Positions 35,094 through 43,066 are shown, counted from the first letter of the stretch. The stretch: DNA of 43,103 nt from an uncultured Bacilli bacterium (GCA_947627395.1 CANQVW010000002.1:1-43103); one strand, 5' to 3'. Notes: generated by a model from the letters alone, not told the origin. Numbers and translations are program-made.

Positions 35094-35924
35094 TAATTCA
35101 TTAAATAAATACTTTTCTCCACAATAATGACAGACTGTTTCAATTTGATGATCTTCTTGAATGATTTCTTCTAAATTATGAGTTCCTAAAGTAATCAAAG
35201 CTTTTCTAAAGTTTTCTTTTGAACAAGGACAAGAAAAAGAAACTGGAATGGTTTCTAATATTTCATAATCCTCATGGAAAAGAAAACTTAAAATATCAGA
35301 TAAAGAACTAGATCTCATTTGTTCTCTAAAATCATTTAATAATGGAACAAGCTTTTCTAAAGTAGAAATGGTATCTTCACTGGCATTGGGTAGTAATTGT
35401 ATTACTAAACCACCAGAAATAGAAGCCAAATTATTTGTTTCTACTTCAATGCTTAAACAAACAATGGATTTTGTTTGTTCACTTTCATAAAAATAGTAGG
35501 TAAAATCTTTCGCAATATCTCCTGTAATTTCAATACTAGAAGTAAACAAATCTTTTAACTTTAAATCTTTAATCACATCCATCATTCCATGATTTCCCAA
35601 AGTCATTTCATCATTTAATCCTCCACGATTATTGACAAAATGAACATGAGGATGATCCACATATCCTCGAACAGTTCCCCTAGATGTTGCATCTACTACC
35701 ACATTGCCTATATATCCATTGCCATTTAGTTTTATTGTGATTGCCGCATCATTTTTTAACATCGCACCCATAATGGAAGCCATTGTTAAAACTTTGCCTA
35801 GAACAGAAGTTGCAGATGGCCATAAGTCATGTTTTACTACAGCTGTATTTACAGTATTTAAAGTATTTGCAATATAAACACGTACTTGTTTATTTAAAGC
35901 AAGTGCTTTGATTAATTGATCCAT
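35055..35924 (-). CDS. hslO: Hsp33 redox-regulated chaperone
   Basis: This 289-residue protein of normal Hsp33 length carries the zinc redox switch Cys232-Pro-Cys234 and Cys265-x-x-Cys268. Oxidation releases zinc, unfolds the linker and activates holdase function. The N-terminal core includes GNGYIGNVVVDATSRGTVRG and LTMASIMGAMLK. AAAGGAG lies before the ATG on the minus strand. It forms an operon with the M42 peptidase. Confidence 0.96.
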   Translation of the reverse strand: MDQLIKALALNKQVRVYIANTLNTVNTAVVKHDLWPSATSVLGKVLTMASIMGAMLKNDAAITIKLNGNGYIGNVVVDATSRGTVRGYVDHPHVHFVNNRGGLNDEMTLGNHGMMDVIKDLKLKDLFTSSIEITGDIAKDFTYYFYESEQTKSIVCLSIEVETNNLASISGGLVIQLLPNASEDTISTLEKLVPLLNDFREQMRSSSLSDILSFLFHEDYEILETIPVSFSCPCSKENFRKALITLGTHNLEEIIQEDHQIETVCHYCGEKYLFNELEIKQLIKEIKNE

Positions 35925-35947
35925 ATTTTACTCCTTTTATCTTAATT

Positions 35948-35975
35948 AGTATATCACAAAAATAAAAAAAAACAA
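35948..35975 (-). promoter_or_regulatory. Promoter of hslO-M42 operon
   Basis: On the minus strand TTGTTT (35975-35970), a 16-bp spacer and TATACT (35953-35948) with TG one base upstream (extended -10). Confidence 0.65.
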
Positions 35976-35993
35976 TGAAAAAACAATTTATAC

Positions 35994-36022
35994 TTAACGA
36001 ATTTAAAAAATTATGATATAAT
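35994..36022 (+). promoter_or_regulatory. Divergent promoter of the YcxB-like gene
   Basis: TTAACG (35994-35999), a 17-bp spacer and TATAAT (36017-36022), with an extended TG. It is back to back with the hslO promoter. Confidence 0.65.
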
Positions 36023-36030
36023 AATTGAAG

Positions 36031-36046
36031 TGTTTCAAACGAAACA
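36031..36046. promoter_or_regulatory. Inverted repeat TGTTTC-n4-GAAACA just after the transcription start
   Basis: A perfect 6-bp inverted repeat with a 4-base centre lies 9 bases downstream of the -10 box. The position suits a repressor operator. Confidence 0.55.
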
Positions 36047-36073
36047 TAGTTTATAAAAAAAGAAAGGTTTATT

Positions 36074-36691
36074 ATGGAAAAAATAGTTTCAAAAACGAAA
36101 TATAATCGAAAGCAACATAAACAATTTTATTTATTTCATTTGTTACATCGCTCAGCAACCATATGGTTACTCACTGTTATATCAGGAATTATGCTTGTAC
36201 TTGCAGTATATAATACCATTCAAAAAAATAATAATTTAGCATTTTCTTGGATTGCTTTTGCTTTTACCGCAATCTTAACTCCTTTGATGATTTTATCTAG
36301 AGTGAATGGTGTTGTAAAACAAGAAACTCCAGAAAGAATTAAATCAACGGACACTATTGAAATCACAAAAGAAAAGTTGGTTCGAAGCAATGATGTTTTG
36401 CAAGGGAAAGCTGTTATTGGATGGAATAATATTAGTTTAATTTGTGAGAACGATCGTTATTTTTATATTTATACTACAGATACAACAGGCATTTTTGTTG
36501 TAAAAGAGGATATTATTGAAGGAAGTGTTGAGCAGTTACGTAAACTTGCTTTAAGTCATTTACCTGTCGATAAAAAAGGAAATCCAGTATATAAATATTA
36601 TGGACAAGTTAAAAAAGAATATAAAGCAAAGAAAAGAATAGAGAAAAAGCAAAGAAAAGAAGCAAAGAAAAAACAAGAAAAGAAGGCATAA
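36074..36691 (+). CDS. YcxB-like membrane protein
   Basis: The 205-residue protein has two hydrophobic helices (about 29-48 and 57-75) and a soluble domain with ITKEKLVRSN, VIGWNNISLICENDRYFYIYT and FVVKED, the pattern of YcxB-type proteins. The very basic tail is KKRIEKKQRKEAKKKQEKK. Its function is unknown. AAAGG precedes the ATG. A gene of unknown function follows 2 bases later, so the two are co-transcribed from 35994. Confidence 0.6.
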   Translation: MEKIVSKTKYNRKQHKQFYLFHLLHRSATIWLLTVISGIMLVLAVYNTIQKNNNLAFSWIAFAFTAILTPLMILSRVNGVVKQETPERIKSTDTIEITKEKLVRSNDVLQGKAVIGWNNISLICENDRYFYIYTTDTTGIFVVKEDIIEGSVEQLRKLALSHLPVDKKGNPVYKYYGQVKKEYKAKKRIEKKQRKEAKKKQEKKA

Positions 36692-36693
36692 AG

Positions 36694-37221
36694 ATGTTAG
36701 AAGATTATAAAAAATGGTATGCCAGAAAAGAAGATTTCTTAAATCATTTATTTCATCATAATTCTATTTTATTTCATCGTTTTGAAAATGTTATTAAAGT
36801 TTTAAACTTTATTGAAACTTTAAGTGAAGAAGAAATGAATGAAGATTATGAAGTTATTTTTGATTGTGGTTATTCTTATCTTTTTTCAACGATTTCTGAG
36901 ATGGAACTTTATTTAGAAAAATATTTTCATCAAAATTTCCATCGCTTTTTAGAATATGAACTGATCATCAATTATAGTTTTTATTTGAGTGAATTAAAAG
37001 CTGTATTAGAAGAATATGAAGTTTTTACATCAGATGTACAAAAAGAATTTAATCAAGTGTTAGAAGAAATTGATGATATTGTTTCCCATAAAAAGAAATT
37101 TACAGAAGAACTTGTTGCTTCTTATGATGCAAGAATTTTATCCACGTTTGCTTATTCTAAAGATTACATTACAACACCAGAAGTATTCGATAGAATTGCA
37201 GAAGAATTACAAGTCTGTTAA
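36694..37221 (+). CDS. Uncharacterised helical protein
   Basis: This 175-residue, acidic, mostly helical cytoplasmic protein is rich in Tyr, Phe, Glu and Lys, with no cysteine motif, signal or membrane segment. I recognise no family. AAGAAGG within the preceding gene's end serves as ribosome binding site. It ends at a terminator shared with lysS on the other strand. Confidence 0.65.
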   Translation: MLEDYKKWYARKEDFLNHLFHHNSILFHRFENVIKVLNFIETLSEEEMNEDYEVIFDCGYSYLFSTISEMELYLEKYFHQNFHRFLEYELIINYSFYLSELKAVLEEYEVFTSDVQKEFNQVLEEIDDIVSHKKKFTEELVASYDARILSTFAYSKDYITTPEVFDRIAEELQVC

Positions 37222-37252
37222 AAAAATGTAGCCTAAATTAGACTACATTTTT
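37222..37252. terminator. Bidirectional terminator between convergent genes
   Basis: AAAAATGTAG (37222-37231) pairs with CTACATTTTT (37243-37252), with T runs on both strands. It ends the unknown gene and lysS. Confidence 0.85.
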
Positions 37253-37255
37253 CTT

Positions 37256-38752
37256 TTAGTGATTTATTTTTCTCATATGTGGGAATAAAAGTACATCACG
37301 AATAGAATCTACACCACATAATAACATGACAAGACGGTCAATTCCAATACCTAAACCTCCTGTAGGTGGCATTCCATATTCTAATGCTTCAACAAAATCT
37401 ACATCCATTTCGTTTGCTTCATCATTTCCTAAATCTTTTTCTTTCAATTGATTTTCAAATCTTTCCCTTTGATCAATTGGGTCATTTAATTCAGTAAAGG
37501 CGTTTGCATATTCTTTACGATTAATGAATAATTCAAAACGATCTGTAAACAATGGATTTTGTTCATTTTTCTTTGCTAATGGACTAATATCTAAAGGATG
37601 TCCATAAACAAAAGTAGGTTGAATCAATGTTTCTTCAACATATTTTTCAAAGAATAAATTGATAATATGTCCATAAGTTTGTTCATGTTTTGCAACTTCA
37701 ATATGATGTTCATTGGCAAGTTTTAAGCATTCTTCAAGATTTGTTGTTTGGAAAAAGTCAATCCCTGTAACTTCTTTGATAGCATCCACCATATGAATTC
37801 GTTTAAATCCTTTCTTTAAAGAAAGAGTATTTCCTTGATATTCGATGGTTGTTGTACCTAAAATTTCTGTTGCAAGATATTCGAAACAATCTTCGATTAA
37901 ATCCATCATTCCTTCCATATCTGAATAAGCTAAATAAGCTTCAATGGTTGTAAATTCAGGATTGTGAGTTGAATCCATTCCTTCGTTACGGAACAAGCGA
38001 CCTATTTCATAAACAGCTTCCATTCCTCCAACAATTAATCTTTTTAAAGAAAGTTCTGTAGCAATACGAAGGTAAAAATCCATATCCAAAGCATTGTGAT
38101 GCGTTACAAAAGGACGAGCAGCAGCACCACCTAAGATGGGTTGTAATACAGGTGTTTCCACTTCAACAAATCCTCGATCATCAAAAAACTTTTGCATTGT
38201 TCTAATGATTTTTGGACGCATAAAAGCAATTTTTTTAGATTCTTCGTTCATAATTAGGTCTACATAACGACGTCTTCTTGCTTCTTCACGATCTTGTAAT
38301 CCATGAAATTTTTCAGGAAGAGGTCGAAGAGCTTTACAAAGGTGTGTATATTTTAAAGCCTTTACAGTAACTTCTCCCGTATTGGTTAACATGACTTCTC
38401 CTTCAATTCCAACAATATCACCAATATCTCCTTTATCAAACAAATCAAATTCTTGTTCTGTTAAAGCATCTTGGCGAACATATATTTGAATGAAGCCATA
38501 TTTATCTTGAATATGCATGAATCCTGCTTTTCCCTTGTTTCTTTTAGACATGATTCTACCAGCAACAGATGCAGGAATATGCATTTCATGCAATTCTTCT
38601 TTTTGATAAGATTGGTATTTTTCTTTTAAATTTTTGGAGAAATCTTTTCTTACAAATTTGTGTCCAAAAGGGTCAATTCCTTTTTCACGTAATTCCTCCA
38701 TTTTCTTTCTTCTTACCAACTCTTGATCAGTTAAGTTTTGCTCTAGAGCCAT
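37256..38752 (-). CDS. lysS: Lysyl-tRNA synthetase, class II
   Basis: The 498-residue enzyme has an N-terminal OB-fold anticodon domain (AGRIMSKRNKGKAGF, IQIYVR). Class II motif 2 is FRNEGMDSTHNPEFT and motif 3 is GGLGIGIDRLVM. It charges tRNA-Lys. The start at 38752 has GGAG 9 bases upstream; an in-frame ATG at 38761 abuts the same GGAG and is less likely. It is monocistronic, with its own promoter and a bidirectional terminator. Confidence 0.96.
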   Translation of the reverse strand: MALEQNLTDQELVRRKKMEELREKGIDPFGHKFVRKDFSKNLKEKYQSYQKEELHEMHIPASVAGRIMSKRNKGKAGFMHIQDKYGFIQIYVRQDALTEQEFDLFDKGDIGDIVGIEGEVMLTNTGEVTVKALKYTHLCKALRPLPEKFHGLQDREEARRRRYVDLIMNEESKKIAFMRPKIIRTMQKFFDDRGFVEVETPVLQPILGGAAARPFVTHHNALDMDFYLRIATELSLKRLIVGGMEAVYEIGRLFRNEGMDSTHNPEFTTIEAYLAYSDMEGMMDLIEDCFEYLATEILGTTTIEYQGNTLSLKKGFKRIHMVDAIKEVTGIDFFQTTNLEECLKLANEHHIEVAKHEQTYGHIINLFFEKYVEETLIQPTFVYGHPLDISPLAKKNEQNPLFTDRFELFINRKEYANAFTELNDPIDQRERFENQLKEKDLGNDEANEMDVDFVEALEYGMPPTGGLGIGIDRLVMLLCGVDSIRDVLLFPHMRKINH

Positions 38753-38782
38753 TCCATTCATCTCCTTTTATCTATACAAAGT

Positions 38783-38811
38783 ATTATATCATAGAGTCTT
38801 GAAAAAAACAA
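38783..38811 (-). promoter_or_regulatory. Promoter of lysS
   Basis: On the minus strand TTGTTT (38811-38806), a 17-bp spacer and TATAAT (38788-38783) with an extended TG. Confidence 0.75.
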
Positions 38812-38918
38812 ATATTTTATGAAACATGTCAATACTTTTTCAAAATAGAATATTTACTTCTCATTTTGAAAATAGAGGAATGATAAAGTCCTAAATATTC
38901 ATAAACCATCAAGAATAG

Positions 38919-39117
38919 GGTAAAGCTTTCCCATACCTATATTTTAAAATATGATGCATATGTGAATAAATAGTCAGATTATGTTAATCATATCAAAGCC
39001 TAAGACACAATCATTAAAAAAGTTAGGGCTGTTTATTATGTTTACAAAGCAACATCTAAAGAAGTTGAAGTAGAATTTTACGTTAAAAACACTTTGAATA
39101 TTTTCAAAAATAAATAG
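38919..39117 (+). pseudogene. Possible remnant of an IS256-type (mutator) transposase
   Basis: Codons 39004-39114 read DTIIKKVRAVYYVYKATSK, then EVEVEF, similar to the region of IS256 transposases following the CIVHQIRNS motif (dLRAVYkAtSkEvA). Upstream, fragments such as GKAFP and CICE-x-IVR appear only with in-frame stops. No inverted repeats are visible. This is a weak pattern match. Confidence 0.3.
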
Positions 39118-39215
39118 AAAATATTTTTGTATCACCAGTTAAAGATAATCAAAAGGACTGATACAAAGCTATCGAAAATGAAAAAAGCTTAAGAAAGAAA
39201 ATAATTTTAATGAAT

Positions 39216-39260
39216 GAGATTAAACAACTCATCAAGGAGATAAAAAATGAATAAAGAATA
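39216..39260 (+). repeat. Exact inverted copy of the hslO/M42 junction (45 bp)
   Basis: It is identical over 45 bases to the reverse complement of 35049-35093, and similarity continues upstream through TTTAATGAAT after a 2-base gap. It carries AAGGAG and the M42 ATG (39247), now leading into a 20-codon ORF that ends at 39309. Confidence 0.95.
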
Positions 39261-39465
39261 CGACAGATGTAATCACAAATTAAAAACAATATTCATAGAG
39301 AATTTTTAATCAATAAAATTACTTCACTAAGATATAGAAGCCCAATATTAAATACTAGATCAACAATTAAATGAAGATAGAAACAGCAAGAGAGGGAAAA
39401 TATTGTTTAATGTTATTATGACTTTGCAATTGCCCTAACAAATTAAAGGTAATATTATTAAAAGG

Positions 39466-39494
39466 TTGACATTTAAAAATATTTGATATATAAT
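39466..39494 (+). promoter_or_regulatory. Perfect consensus promoter
   Basis: TTGACA (39466-39471), a 17-bp spacer and TATAAT (39489-39494) lie 33 bases before the lipoprotein gene. Confidence 0.9.
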
Positions 39495-39527
39495 AAATTG
39501 TAAAAACAAGGTGAAGGAGGGAATAAA

Positions 39528-40394
39528 ATGAAGAAAGTATTATCATTTTTGTTTTTATTTGCTTTATCATTTTTATTAGTGGGATGTGATAAAAGTTACA
39601 ACGAAACCTACGATATGAACAAGGAAGTAGATTATAAAGAAGAATTAACAGGAGAAGAGTTGACTGCAAAAATTACTGAAATTGCTGAAAATCAAACAGA
39701 AGTTAATTCTATTAACATTGAATTAAAAATAACTGGAACAACGGAAATTCCAAATGAAGATTTTACATCAACAACAAAAGAAAAATTTAATTTTAATTTT
39801 TCTGTTAAATTAAATAATGAGGGAGATGAGCCTCAAGTTGATGTTTCCTTAAATGGAAAAGTTGGTGGGGATGAAATGAATGCTCATGCTTGGTATAAAG
39901 AAAGAGATTTCTTCCTTTCTTTAGATATTCCAGGTGAAACAGAAGAAGAAAGCATTAATCAAAAAATTTGGATGCATTTATCTGATGAAGATTTAGCAAC
40001 ATTAGAAGGTATTTTAGGTAGCCTAACAAATCCTCAAACACCAGGATTACCAACAACACCTGGAACACCTGAACTACCAAGTGAAGAAGAGTTACAAGAA
40101 ATGATTAGCCAATTGTTTGCATCCATTCAAAAAGCAGGAACAGATAGTAAAGGAAATCTTGTATTTGAATTCGATACAAGTCAAAATACATCATTAATGA
40201 ACGCACAAATCAAAGGAAGAGTTGTTTTTTCTGACAATAAATTAGTTTATTGTATTTTCGAAGCAGGTGATACAACTATTTCTGTTGAAGTAAACTACGA
40301 TAGTGTAAATGTTAAATTACCAAATAAAGATAAATATGAAGAAAAATCTGTTACTGAATTATTAGCATCTTTAGGCGGATTTATGCCTCAATAA
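39528..40394 (+). CDS. Lipoprotein of unknown function
   Basis: The 288-residue protein has a lipoprotein signal with lipobox LLVGC (Cys20). The mature part alternates beta-rich segments (INIELKITGT, FNFNFSVKLN, VDVSLNGKVGG) with a proline/threonine-rich linker near residues 168-186 (PGLPTTPGTPELP). The layout recalls LppX- or LolA-like lipid-binding lipoproteins, but I see no decisive motif. A strong AGGAGG and a perfect promoter suggest high expression. It is monocistronic, ending at the terminator at 40400. Confidence 0.75.
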   Translation: MKKVLSFLFLFALSFLLVGCDKSYNETYDMNKEVDYKEELTGEELTAKITEIAENQTEVNSINIELKITGTTEIPNEDFTSTTKEKFNFNFSVKLNNEGDEPQVDVSLNGKVGGDEMNAHAWYKERDFFLSLDIPGETEEESINQKIWMHLSDEDLATLEGILGSLTNPQTPGLPTTPGTPELPSEEELQEMISQLFASIQKAGTDSKGNLVFEFDTSQNTSLMNAQIKGRVVFSDNKLVYCIFEAGDTTISVEVNYDSVNVKLPNKDKYEEKSVTELLASLGGFMPQ

Positions 40395-40399
40395 AAATC

Positions 40400-40456
40400 A
40401 AAAGGGATTGTGAAAGCCTTAACTTTTAGAAAGTAGGGTTTCACAGCCCTTTTTTC
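40400..40456 (+). terminator. Rho-independent terminator
   Basis: AAAAGGG and GTGAAA in the 5' arm pair with TTTCAC and CCCTTTT in the 3' arm, ending in TTTTTT. Confidence 0.8.
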
Positions 40457-40466
40457 TTTTTTATAC

Positions 40467-40503
40467 AAAAAACGTCTCCGGGTTCGATTCCCGAAGCGTT
40501 TTT
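40467..40503 (+). other. tRNA T-arm-like fragment within a hairpin
   Basis: CCGGGTTCGATTCCCG (40478-40493) has the T-stem and the TTCGATT loop of a tRNA (TTCRANN). It is flanked by AAAAACG and CGTTTTT, which pair outside it. No D-arm, anticodon arm or 3' CCA is present. It may be a tRNA remnant or a terminator that resembles one. Confidence 0.5.
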
Positions 40504-40518
40504 GTTTTATTCTCTTCA

Positions 40519-40547
40519 TTGACTATTTAAAAAAACTGTTGTATAAT
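40519..40547 (+). promoter_or_regulatory. Promoter of the 40583 gene
   Basis: TTGACT (40519-40524), a 17-bp spacer and TATAAT (40542-40547). Confidence 0.85.
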
Positions 40548-40582
40548 TAAAAAGAAGAATTTACATAAAGGGAATGAAGATT

Positions 40583-41113
40583 ATGATTTATATATATGTT
40601 CTTCTTGCAATAGGGATTCTTATTTGTTTCATTCAACTATTTATATTACCTATATACAAGAGAAATAAAATCAAAAATCAACTATTTAAATCTATTGAAA
40701 ATAAATCCTATACTTTAAAACAAATTCATCATGAAAGTTATGATTTTACTTTAGAAAGTGACAAAATGATTTTATTGATTAAATGTATTATGATTAGTCC
40801 TAATTCTATGATTACCATTAATAGTCAAGAAACATGGGATTTATCTTATGGAGGATTAGATAAAAGTAAGGGAAAATCTTTTCCTCATCATAAATATTTA
40901 AATGAATTAATTCCATTTTTGAAAAAGAATTTTCAAACAGAAAAACAAAATCGTAAAGTTATTTTAATTTATCCATCAACAACACAAATTGTACGATATC
41001 TAAATGAAAGTGAATTAGAAGAAATTCATGTGTCTGATTTACCTTATGGATATAAAGTGATTCAATTTGCATCATGGGATGAAGAAATGGAACAATTATT
41101 TCTTCTAAAATAA
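40583..41113 (+). CDS. Membrane-anchored protein of unknown function
   Basis: The 176-residue protein has one N-terminal membrane helix (about residues 3-22) and a cytoplasmic domain of alternating strands and helices. Recognisable stretches include MILLIKCIMI, ETWDLSYGG and RKVILIYPSTTQIVRYL. The pattern faintly recalls restriction-endonuclease-like NERD folds, but no catalytic set is clear and I make no call. ATG 40583 is preferred because AAAGGGA lies 9 bases upstream; ATG 40574 abuts that site. yabP follows after a 35-base gap. Confidence 0.65.
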   Translation: MIYIYVLLAIGILICFIQLFILPIYKRNKIKNQLFKSIENKSYTLKQIHHESYDFTLESDKMILLIKCIMISPNSMITINSQETWDLSYGGLDKSKGKSFPHHKYLNELIPFLKKNFQTEKQNRKVILIYPSTTQIVRYLNESELEEIHVSDLPYGYKVIQFASWDEEMEQLFLLK

Positions 41114-41148
41114 AAGGAATTTGCATATCATTTACTGAGGTGAATGAT

Positions 41149-41436
41149 ATGAACAACGTGAATTCTGCTTTAAAAACAGTCAGTCAAGAAATTATTTTAA
41201 AAGATCGAAAAGATTTAACCATTACAGGAGTAAAAAAGGTCAACACATTAAATCCCACTTGTTTTGATGTGGATACGATTTTAGGACGTATGAAAGTAGA
41301 TGGCAAAGATTTAGAAATGATGTCTATGGATATTGAAGAAGGTGTATTGGTGATTACAGGCAGTATTCACCAAATGTCATATTTAGATAATGCAAAGAAA
41401 AAAGAAGCAGGTTTTTTCGCAAAATTATTTAAATGA
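41149..41436 (+). CDS. yabP: YabP-family sporulation protein
   Basis: The 95-residue protein has the YabP/YqfC pattern: ILKDRKDLTITGVKKV, FDVDTILGRMKVDGKDL and EGVLVITGSIHQMSYLD. YabP is needed in B. subtilis sporulation. ATG 41149 lies 6 bases after GAGGTG; a GTG at 41140 is part of that site. The 3' end overlaps yabQ (ATGA-type), the same pairing as in spore-formers, which supports the name. Confidence 0.85.
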   Translation: MNNVNSALKTVSQEIILKDRKDLTITGVKKVNTLNPTCFDVDTILGRMKVDGKDLEMMSMDIEEGVLVITGSIHQMSYLDNAKKKEAGFFAKLFK

Positions 41437-41939
41437 TGTATACTTTTTATGAACAAACTCTTTTCATGATTCAATTTATTCTTTTGGGAATGTTTATTTC
41501 TATTGCGTCTGATACCATTGTTGTTTTATTTTCTTCCAATCGATGGTATGAAATATTGATCAAAATTCTGTTATGGACAGGTTTAGTTTACTTAAGTTGT
41601 GTCTACGTGATGCATATAAGTGATGGGTATCTTCCATTTTATTTTTTCCTTTTCTTTCTCGTTGGCTATATTCTTTATACAAAGTTTCTAAGAAAAGAAT
41701 ATCTAAAGTCATGGACAAAAATCAAAGGATACAAAGGAAAAATATGGGAAATACTATTTCCTGTGACAATTTTTTCTTTCTTTAAAAAACAATTTAAAAA
41801 AATAAAACAAAAACACAAAACAAAAAAAGCAAAAAGAAAAGAACAAAGGAAGCAAAGAAAAATTCTTAAAAAAGAAAGGAAAAAACATGAAAAAAATCAA
41901 AATACTCATTCTATCCATATTTTGTCTATCTTGTTTTAG
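41433..41939 (+). CDS. yabQ: YabQ-like spore cortex protein
   Basis: The 168-residue protein has about four hydrophobic helices in residues 8-105 and a very basic tail (KKQFKKIKQKHKTKKAKRKEQRKQ in two parts). YabQ is a membrane protein required for spore cortex formation. Identification rests on the helix layout and on coupling to yabP, as sequence is weakly conserved in this family. The last 53 bases overlap the next gene in another frame, longer than usual coupling. Confidence 0.7.
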   Translation: MMYTFYEQTLFMIQFILLGMFISIASDTIVVLFSSNRWYEILIKILLWTGLVYLSCVYVMHISDGYLPFYFFLFFLVGYILYTKFLRKEYLKSWTKIKGYKGKIWEILFPVTIFSFFKKQFKKIKQKHKTKKAKRKEQRKQRKILKKERKKHEKNQNTHSIHILSILF

Positions 41940-42819
41940 TTTGGTAGGGTGCACAAAAGAACAAGAAGATGTTGATATTTATGCATCTATTTATCCAATT
42001 TATTATTTAACTGATCGAATTGTACAAGATAAATTGGTTGTAAAACAAGTCTATCCTATGGGAACAGATGTCCATGATTATGATCCAGGTGTAGGTTCAG
42101 CTTTGATTTCCATGGCCCAAGCGAAATTGATGTTTTATGTTGGGTATGGTTTAGAAAGTTTCATTGACGTTGCGAAAGATAAAATTTTTGCTTCTACTGG
42201 AATCCGTTTGATAGAATTGGGTTCATACATTCAAATGGTTGATCCAATTACTATTTCACCATCCAATGGAGATCATCAACATGATGTAGACACCCATGTG
42301 TGGATGGATCCAAAAAGAATGATTGTTTTTTCGCAAATCATTTTGCAAGAAGTTTGTGCGATTGATCCTGAAGATGAAGCTTTCTTTAATGAAAATGCGA
42401 AATCTTTAATTGAAGATTTACAAGCTTTAGATCAAGAATATGTTGATTTTTTAAGTGATGAATCTTTAATTAAGGTGATACTCGTAGATCATGATTCTTA
42501 TGTATATTGGGAAGACCGATATGGAATTCAAAGAATTAGAACAAGAGTTGATAATGAAAGTTGTGATGTTGTTCCATCCCATTGGAGTAAAAATATTGAA
42601 CTTGCAAAATCATATGGAATTAAATATATTGTTACAACAAAAAATGAATCATTTTGTTCGATTGTTGATAAATATGCAAAAGAATTAGGAGCAGAGATTG
42701 TGGAACTAAATCATATTTCCACATTAACAAAACAAGAATCAAAAAAACATGAAAACTATATTTCTATTATGAGAAAAAACTTAGAAGTTTTAAAGAAGAT
42801 ACTTCCAAGAAAATCCTAA
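41887..42819 (+). CDS. Zinc/manganese ABC-transporter substrate-binding lipoprotein (ZnuA/AdcA type)
   Basis: The 310-residue protein has lipobox SLVGC (Cys22) and the cluster 9 solute-binding fold. Metal ligands sit in order: His63 in DVHDYDPG, His137 in DTHVWMDP and His202 in VDHDSY, with an acidic residue expected near TTKNES. A short His/Asp loop, GDHQHDVD, precedes the second ligand, as in zinc-specific members. It should capture Zn2+ outside the membrane, but no permease or ATPase gene is in the window. AAAGGA precedes the ATG inside yabQ. A terminator follows. Confidence 0.88.
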   Translation: MKKIKILILSIFCLSCFSLVGCTKEQEDVDIYASIYPIYYLTDRIVQDKLVVKQVYPMGTDVHDYDPGVGSALISMAQAKLMFYVGYGLESFIDVAKDKIFASTGIRLIELGSYIQMVDPITISPSNGDHQHDVDTHVWMDPKRMIVFSQIILQEVCAIDPEDEAFFNENAKSLIEDLQALDQEYVDFLSDESLIKVILVDHDSYVYWEDRYGIQRIRTRVDNESCDVVPSHWSKNIELAKSYGIKYIVTTKNESFCSIVDKYAKELGAEIVELNHISTLTKQESKKHENYISIMRKNLEVLKKILPRKS

Positions 42820-42829
42820 TATATAATTA

Positions 42830-42866
42830 AATTCTACTAATGAGAACCATTGGTAGAGTTTTTTAA
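42830..42866 (+). terminator. Rho-independent terminator
   Basis: A 13-bp stem (42830-42842 with 42848-42860, two G-T pairs) and a T run follow the zinc-binding lipoprotein gene. Confidence 0.8.
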
Positions 42867-42902
42867 AATATTTAACTTATAAAAAAATTTCCAAAAAAAA
42901 GA

Positions 42903-42931
42903 TTGACATTGTTGTGAAACTATTGTATAAT
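42903..42931 (+). promoter_or_regulatory. Perfect consensus promoter of the tRNA operon
   Basis: TTGACA (42903-42908), a 17-bp spacer and TATAAT (42926-42931) lie 30 bases before tRNA-Tyr. Confidence 0.9.
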
Positions 42932-42961
42932 GTTATAGCAGTTTGTGAAAGAACGATTTAT

Positions 42962-43046
42962 GGAGAGATAGCGAAGTGGCTAAACGCGGTGGACTGTAAA
43001 TCCACTCTCTACGAGTTCGATGGTTCGAATCCATCTCTCTCCACCA
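42962..43046 (+). tRNA. tRNA-Tyr (GTA)
   Basis: Acceptor arms GGAGAGA (42962-42968) and TCTCTCC (43036-43042) pair, followed by A and an encoded CCA. The anticodon stem GTGGA/TCCAC carries loop CTGTAAA (anticodon GTA). A long variable arm and the T-arm GATGG-TTCGAAT-CCATC complete a class II tRNA. Confidence 0.97.
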
Positions 43047-43066
43047 TTTTTATTGCTCATTCGAAT

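Larger units (their letters stand above)
38812..39465 (+). other. Decayed intergenic region
   Basis: About 650 bases lie between the lysS promoter and the next promoter with no intact gene. Frames are short and broken. It contains a possible IS256-type transposase remnant (38919-39117) and an exact inverted copy of the hslO/M42 junction (39216-39260). The rest is AT-rich with no recognisable feature. Confidence 0.7.
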
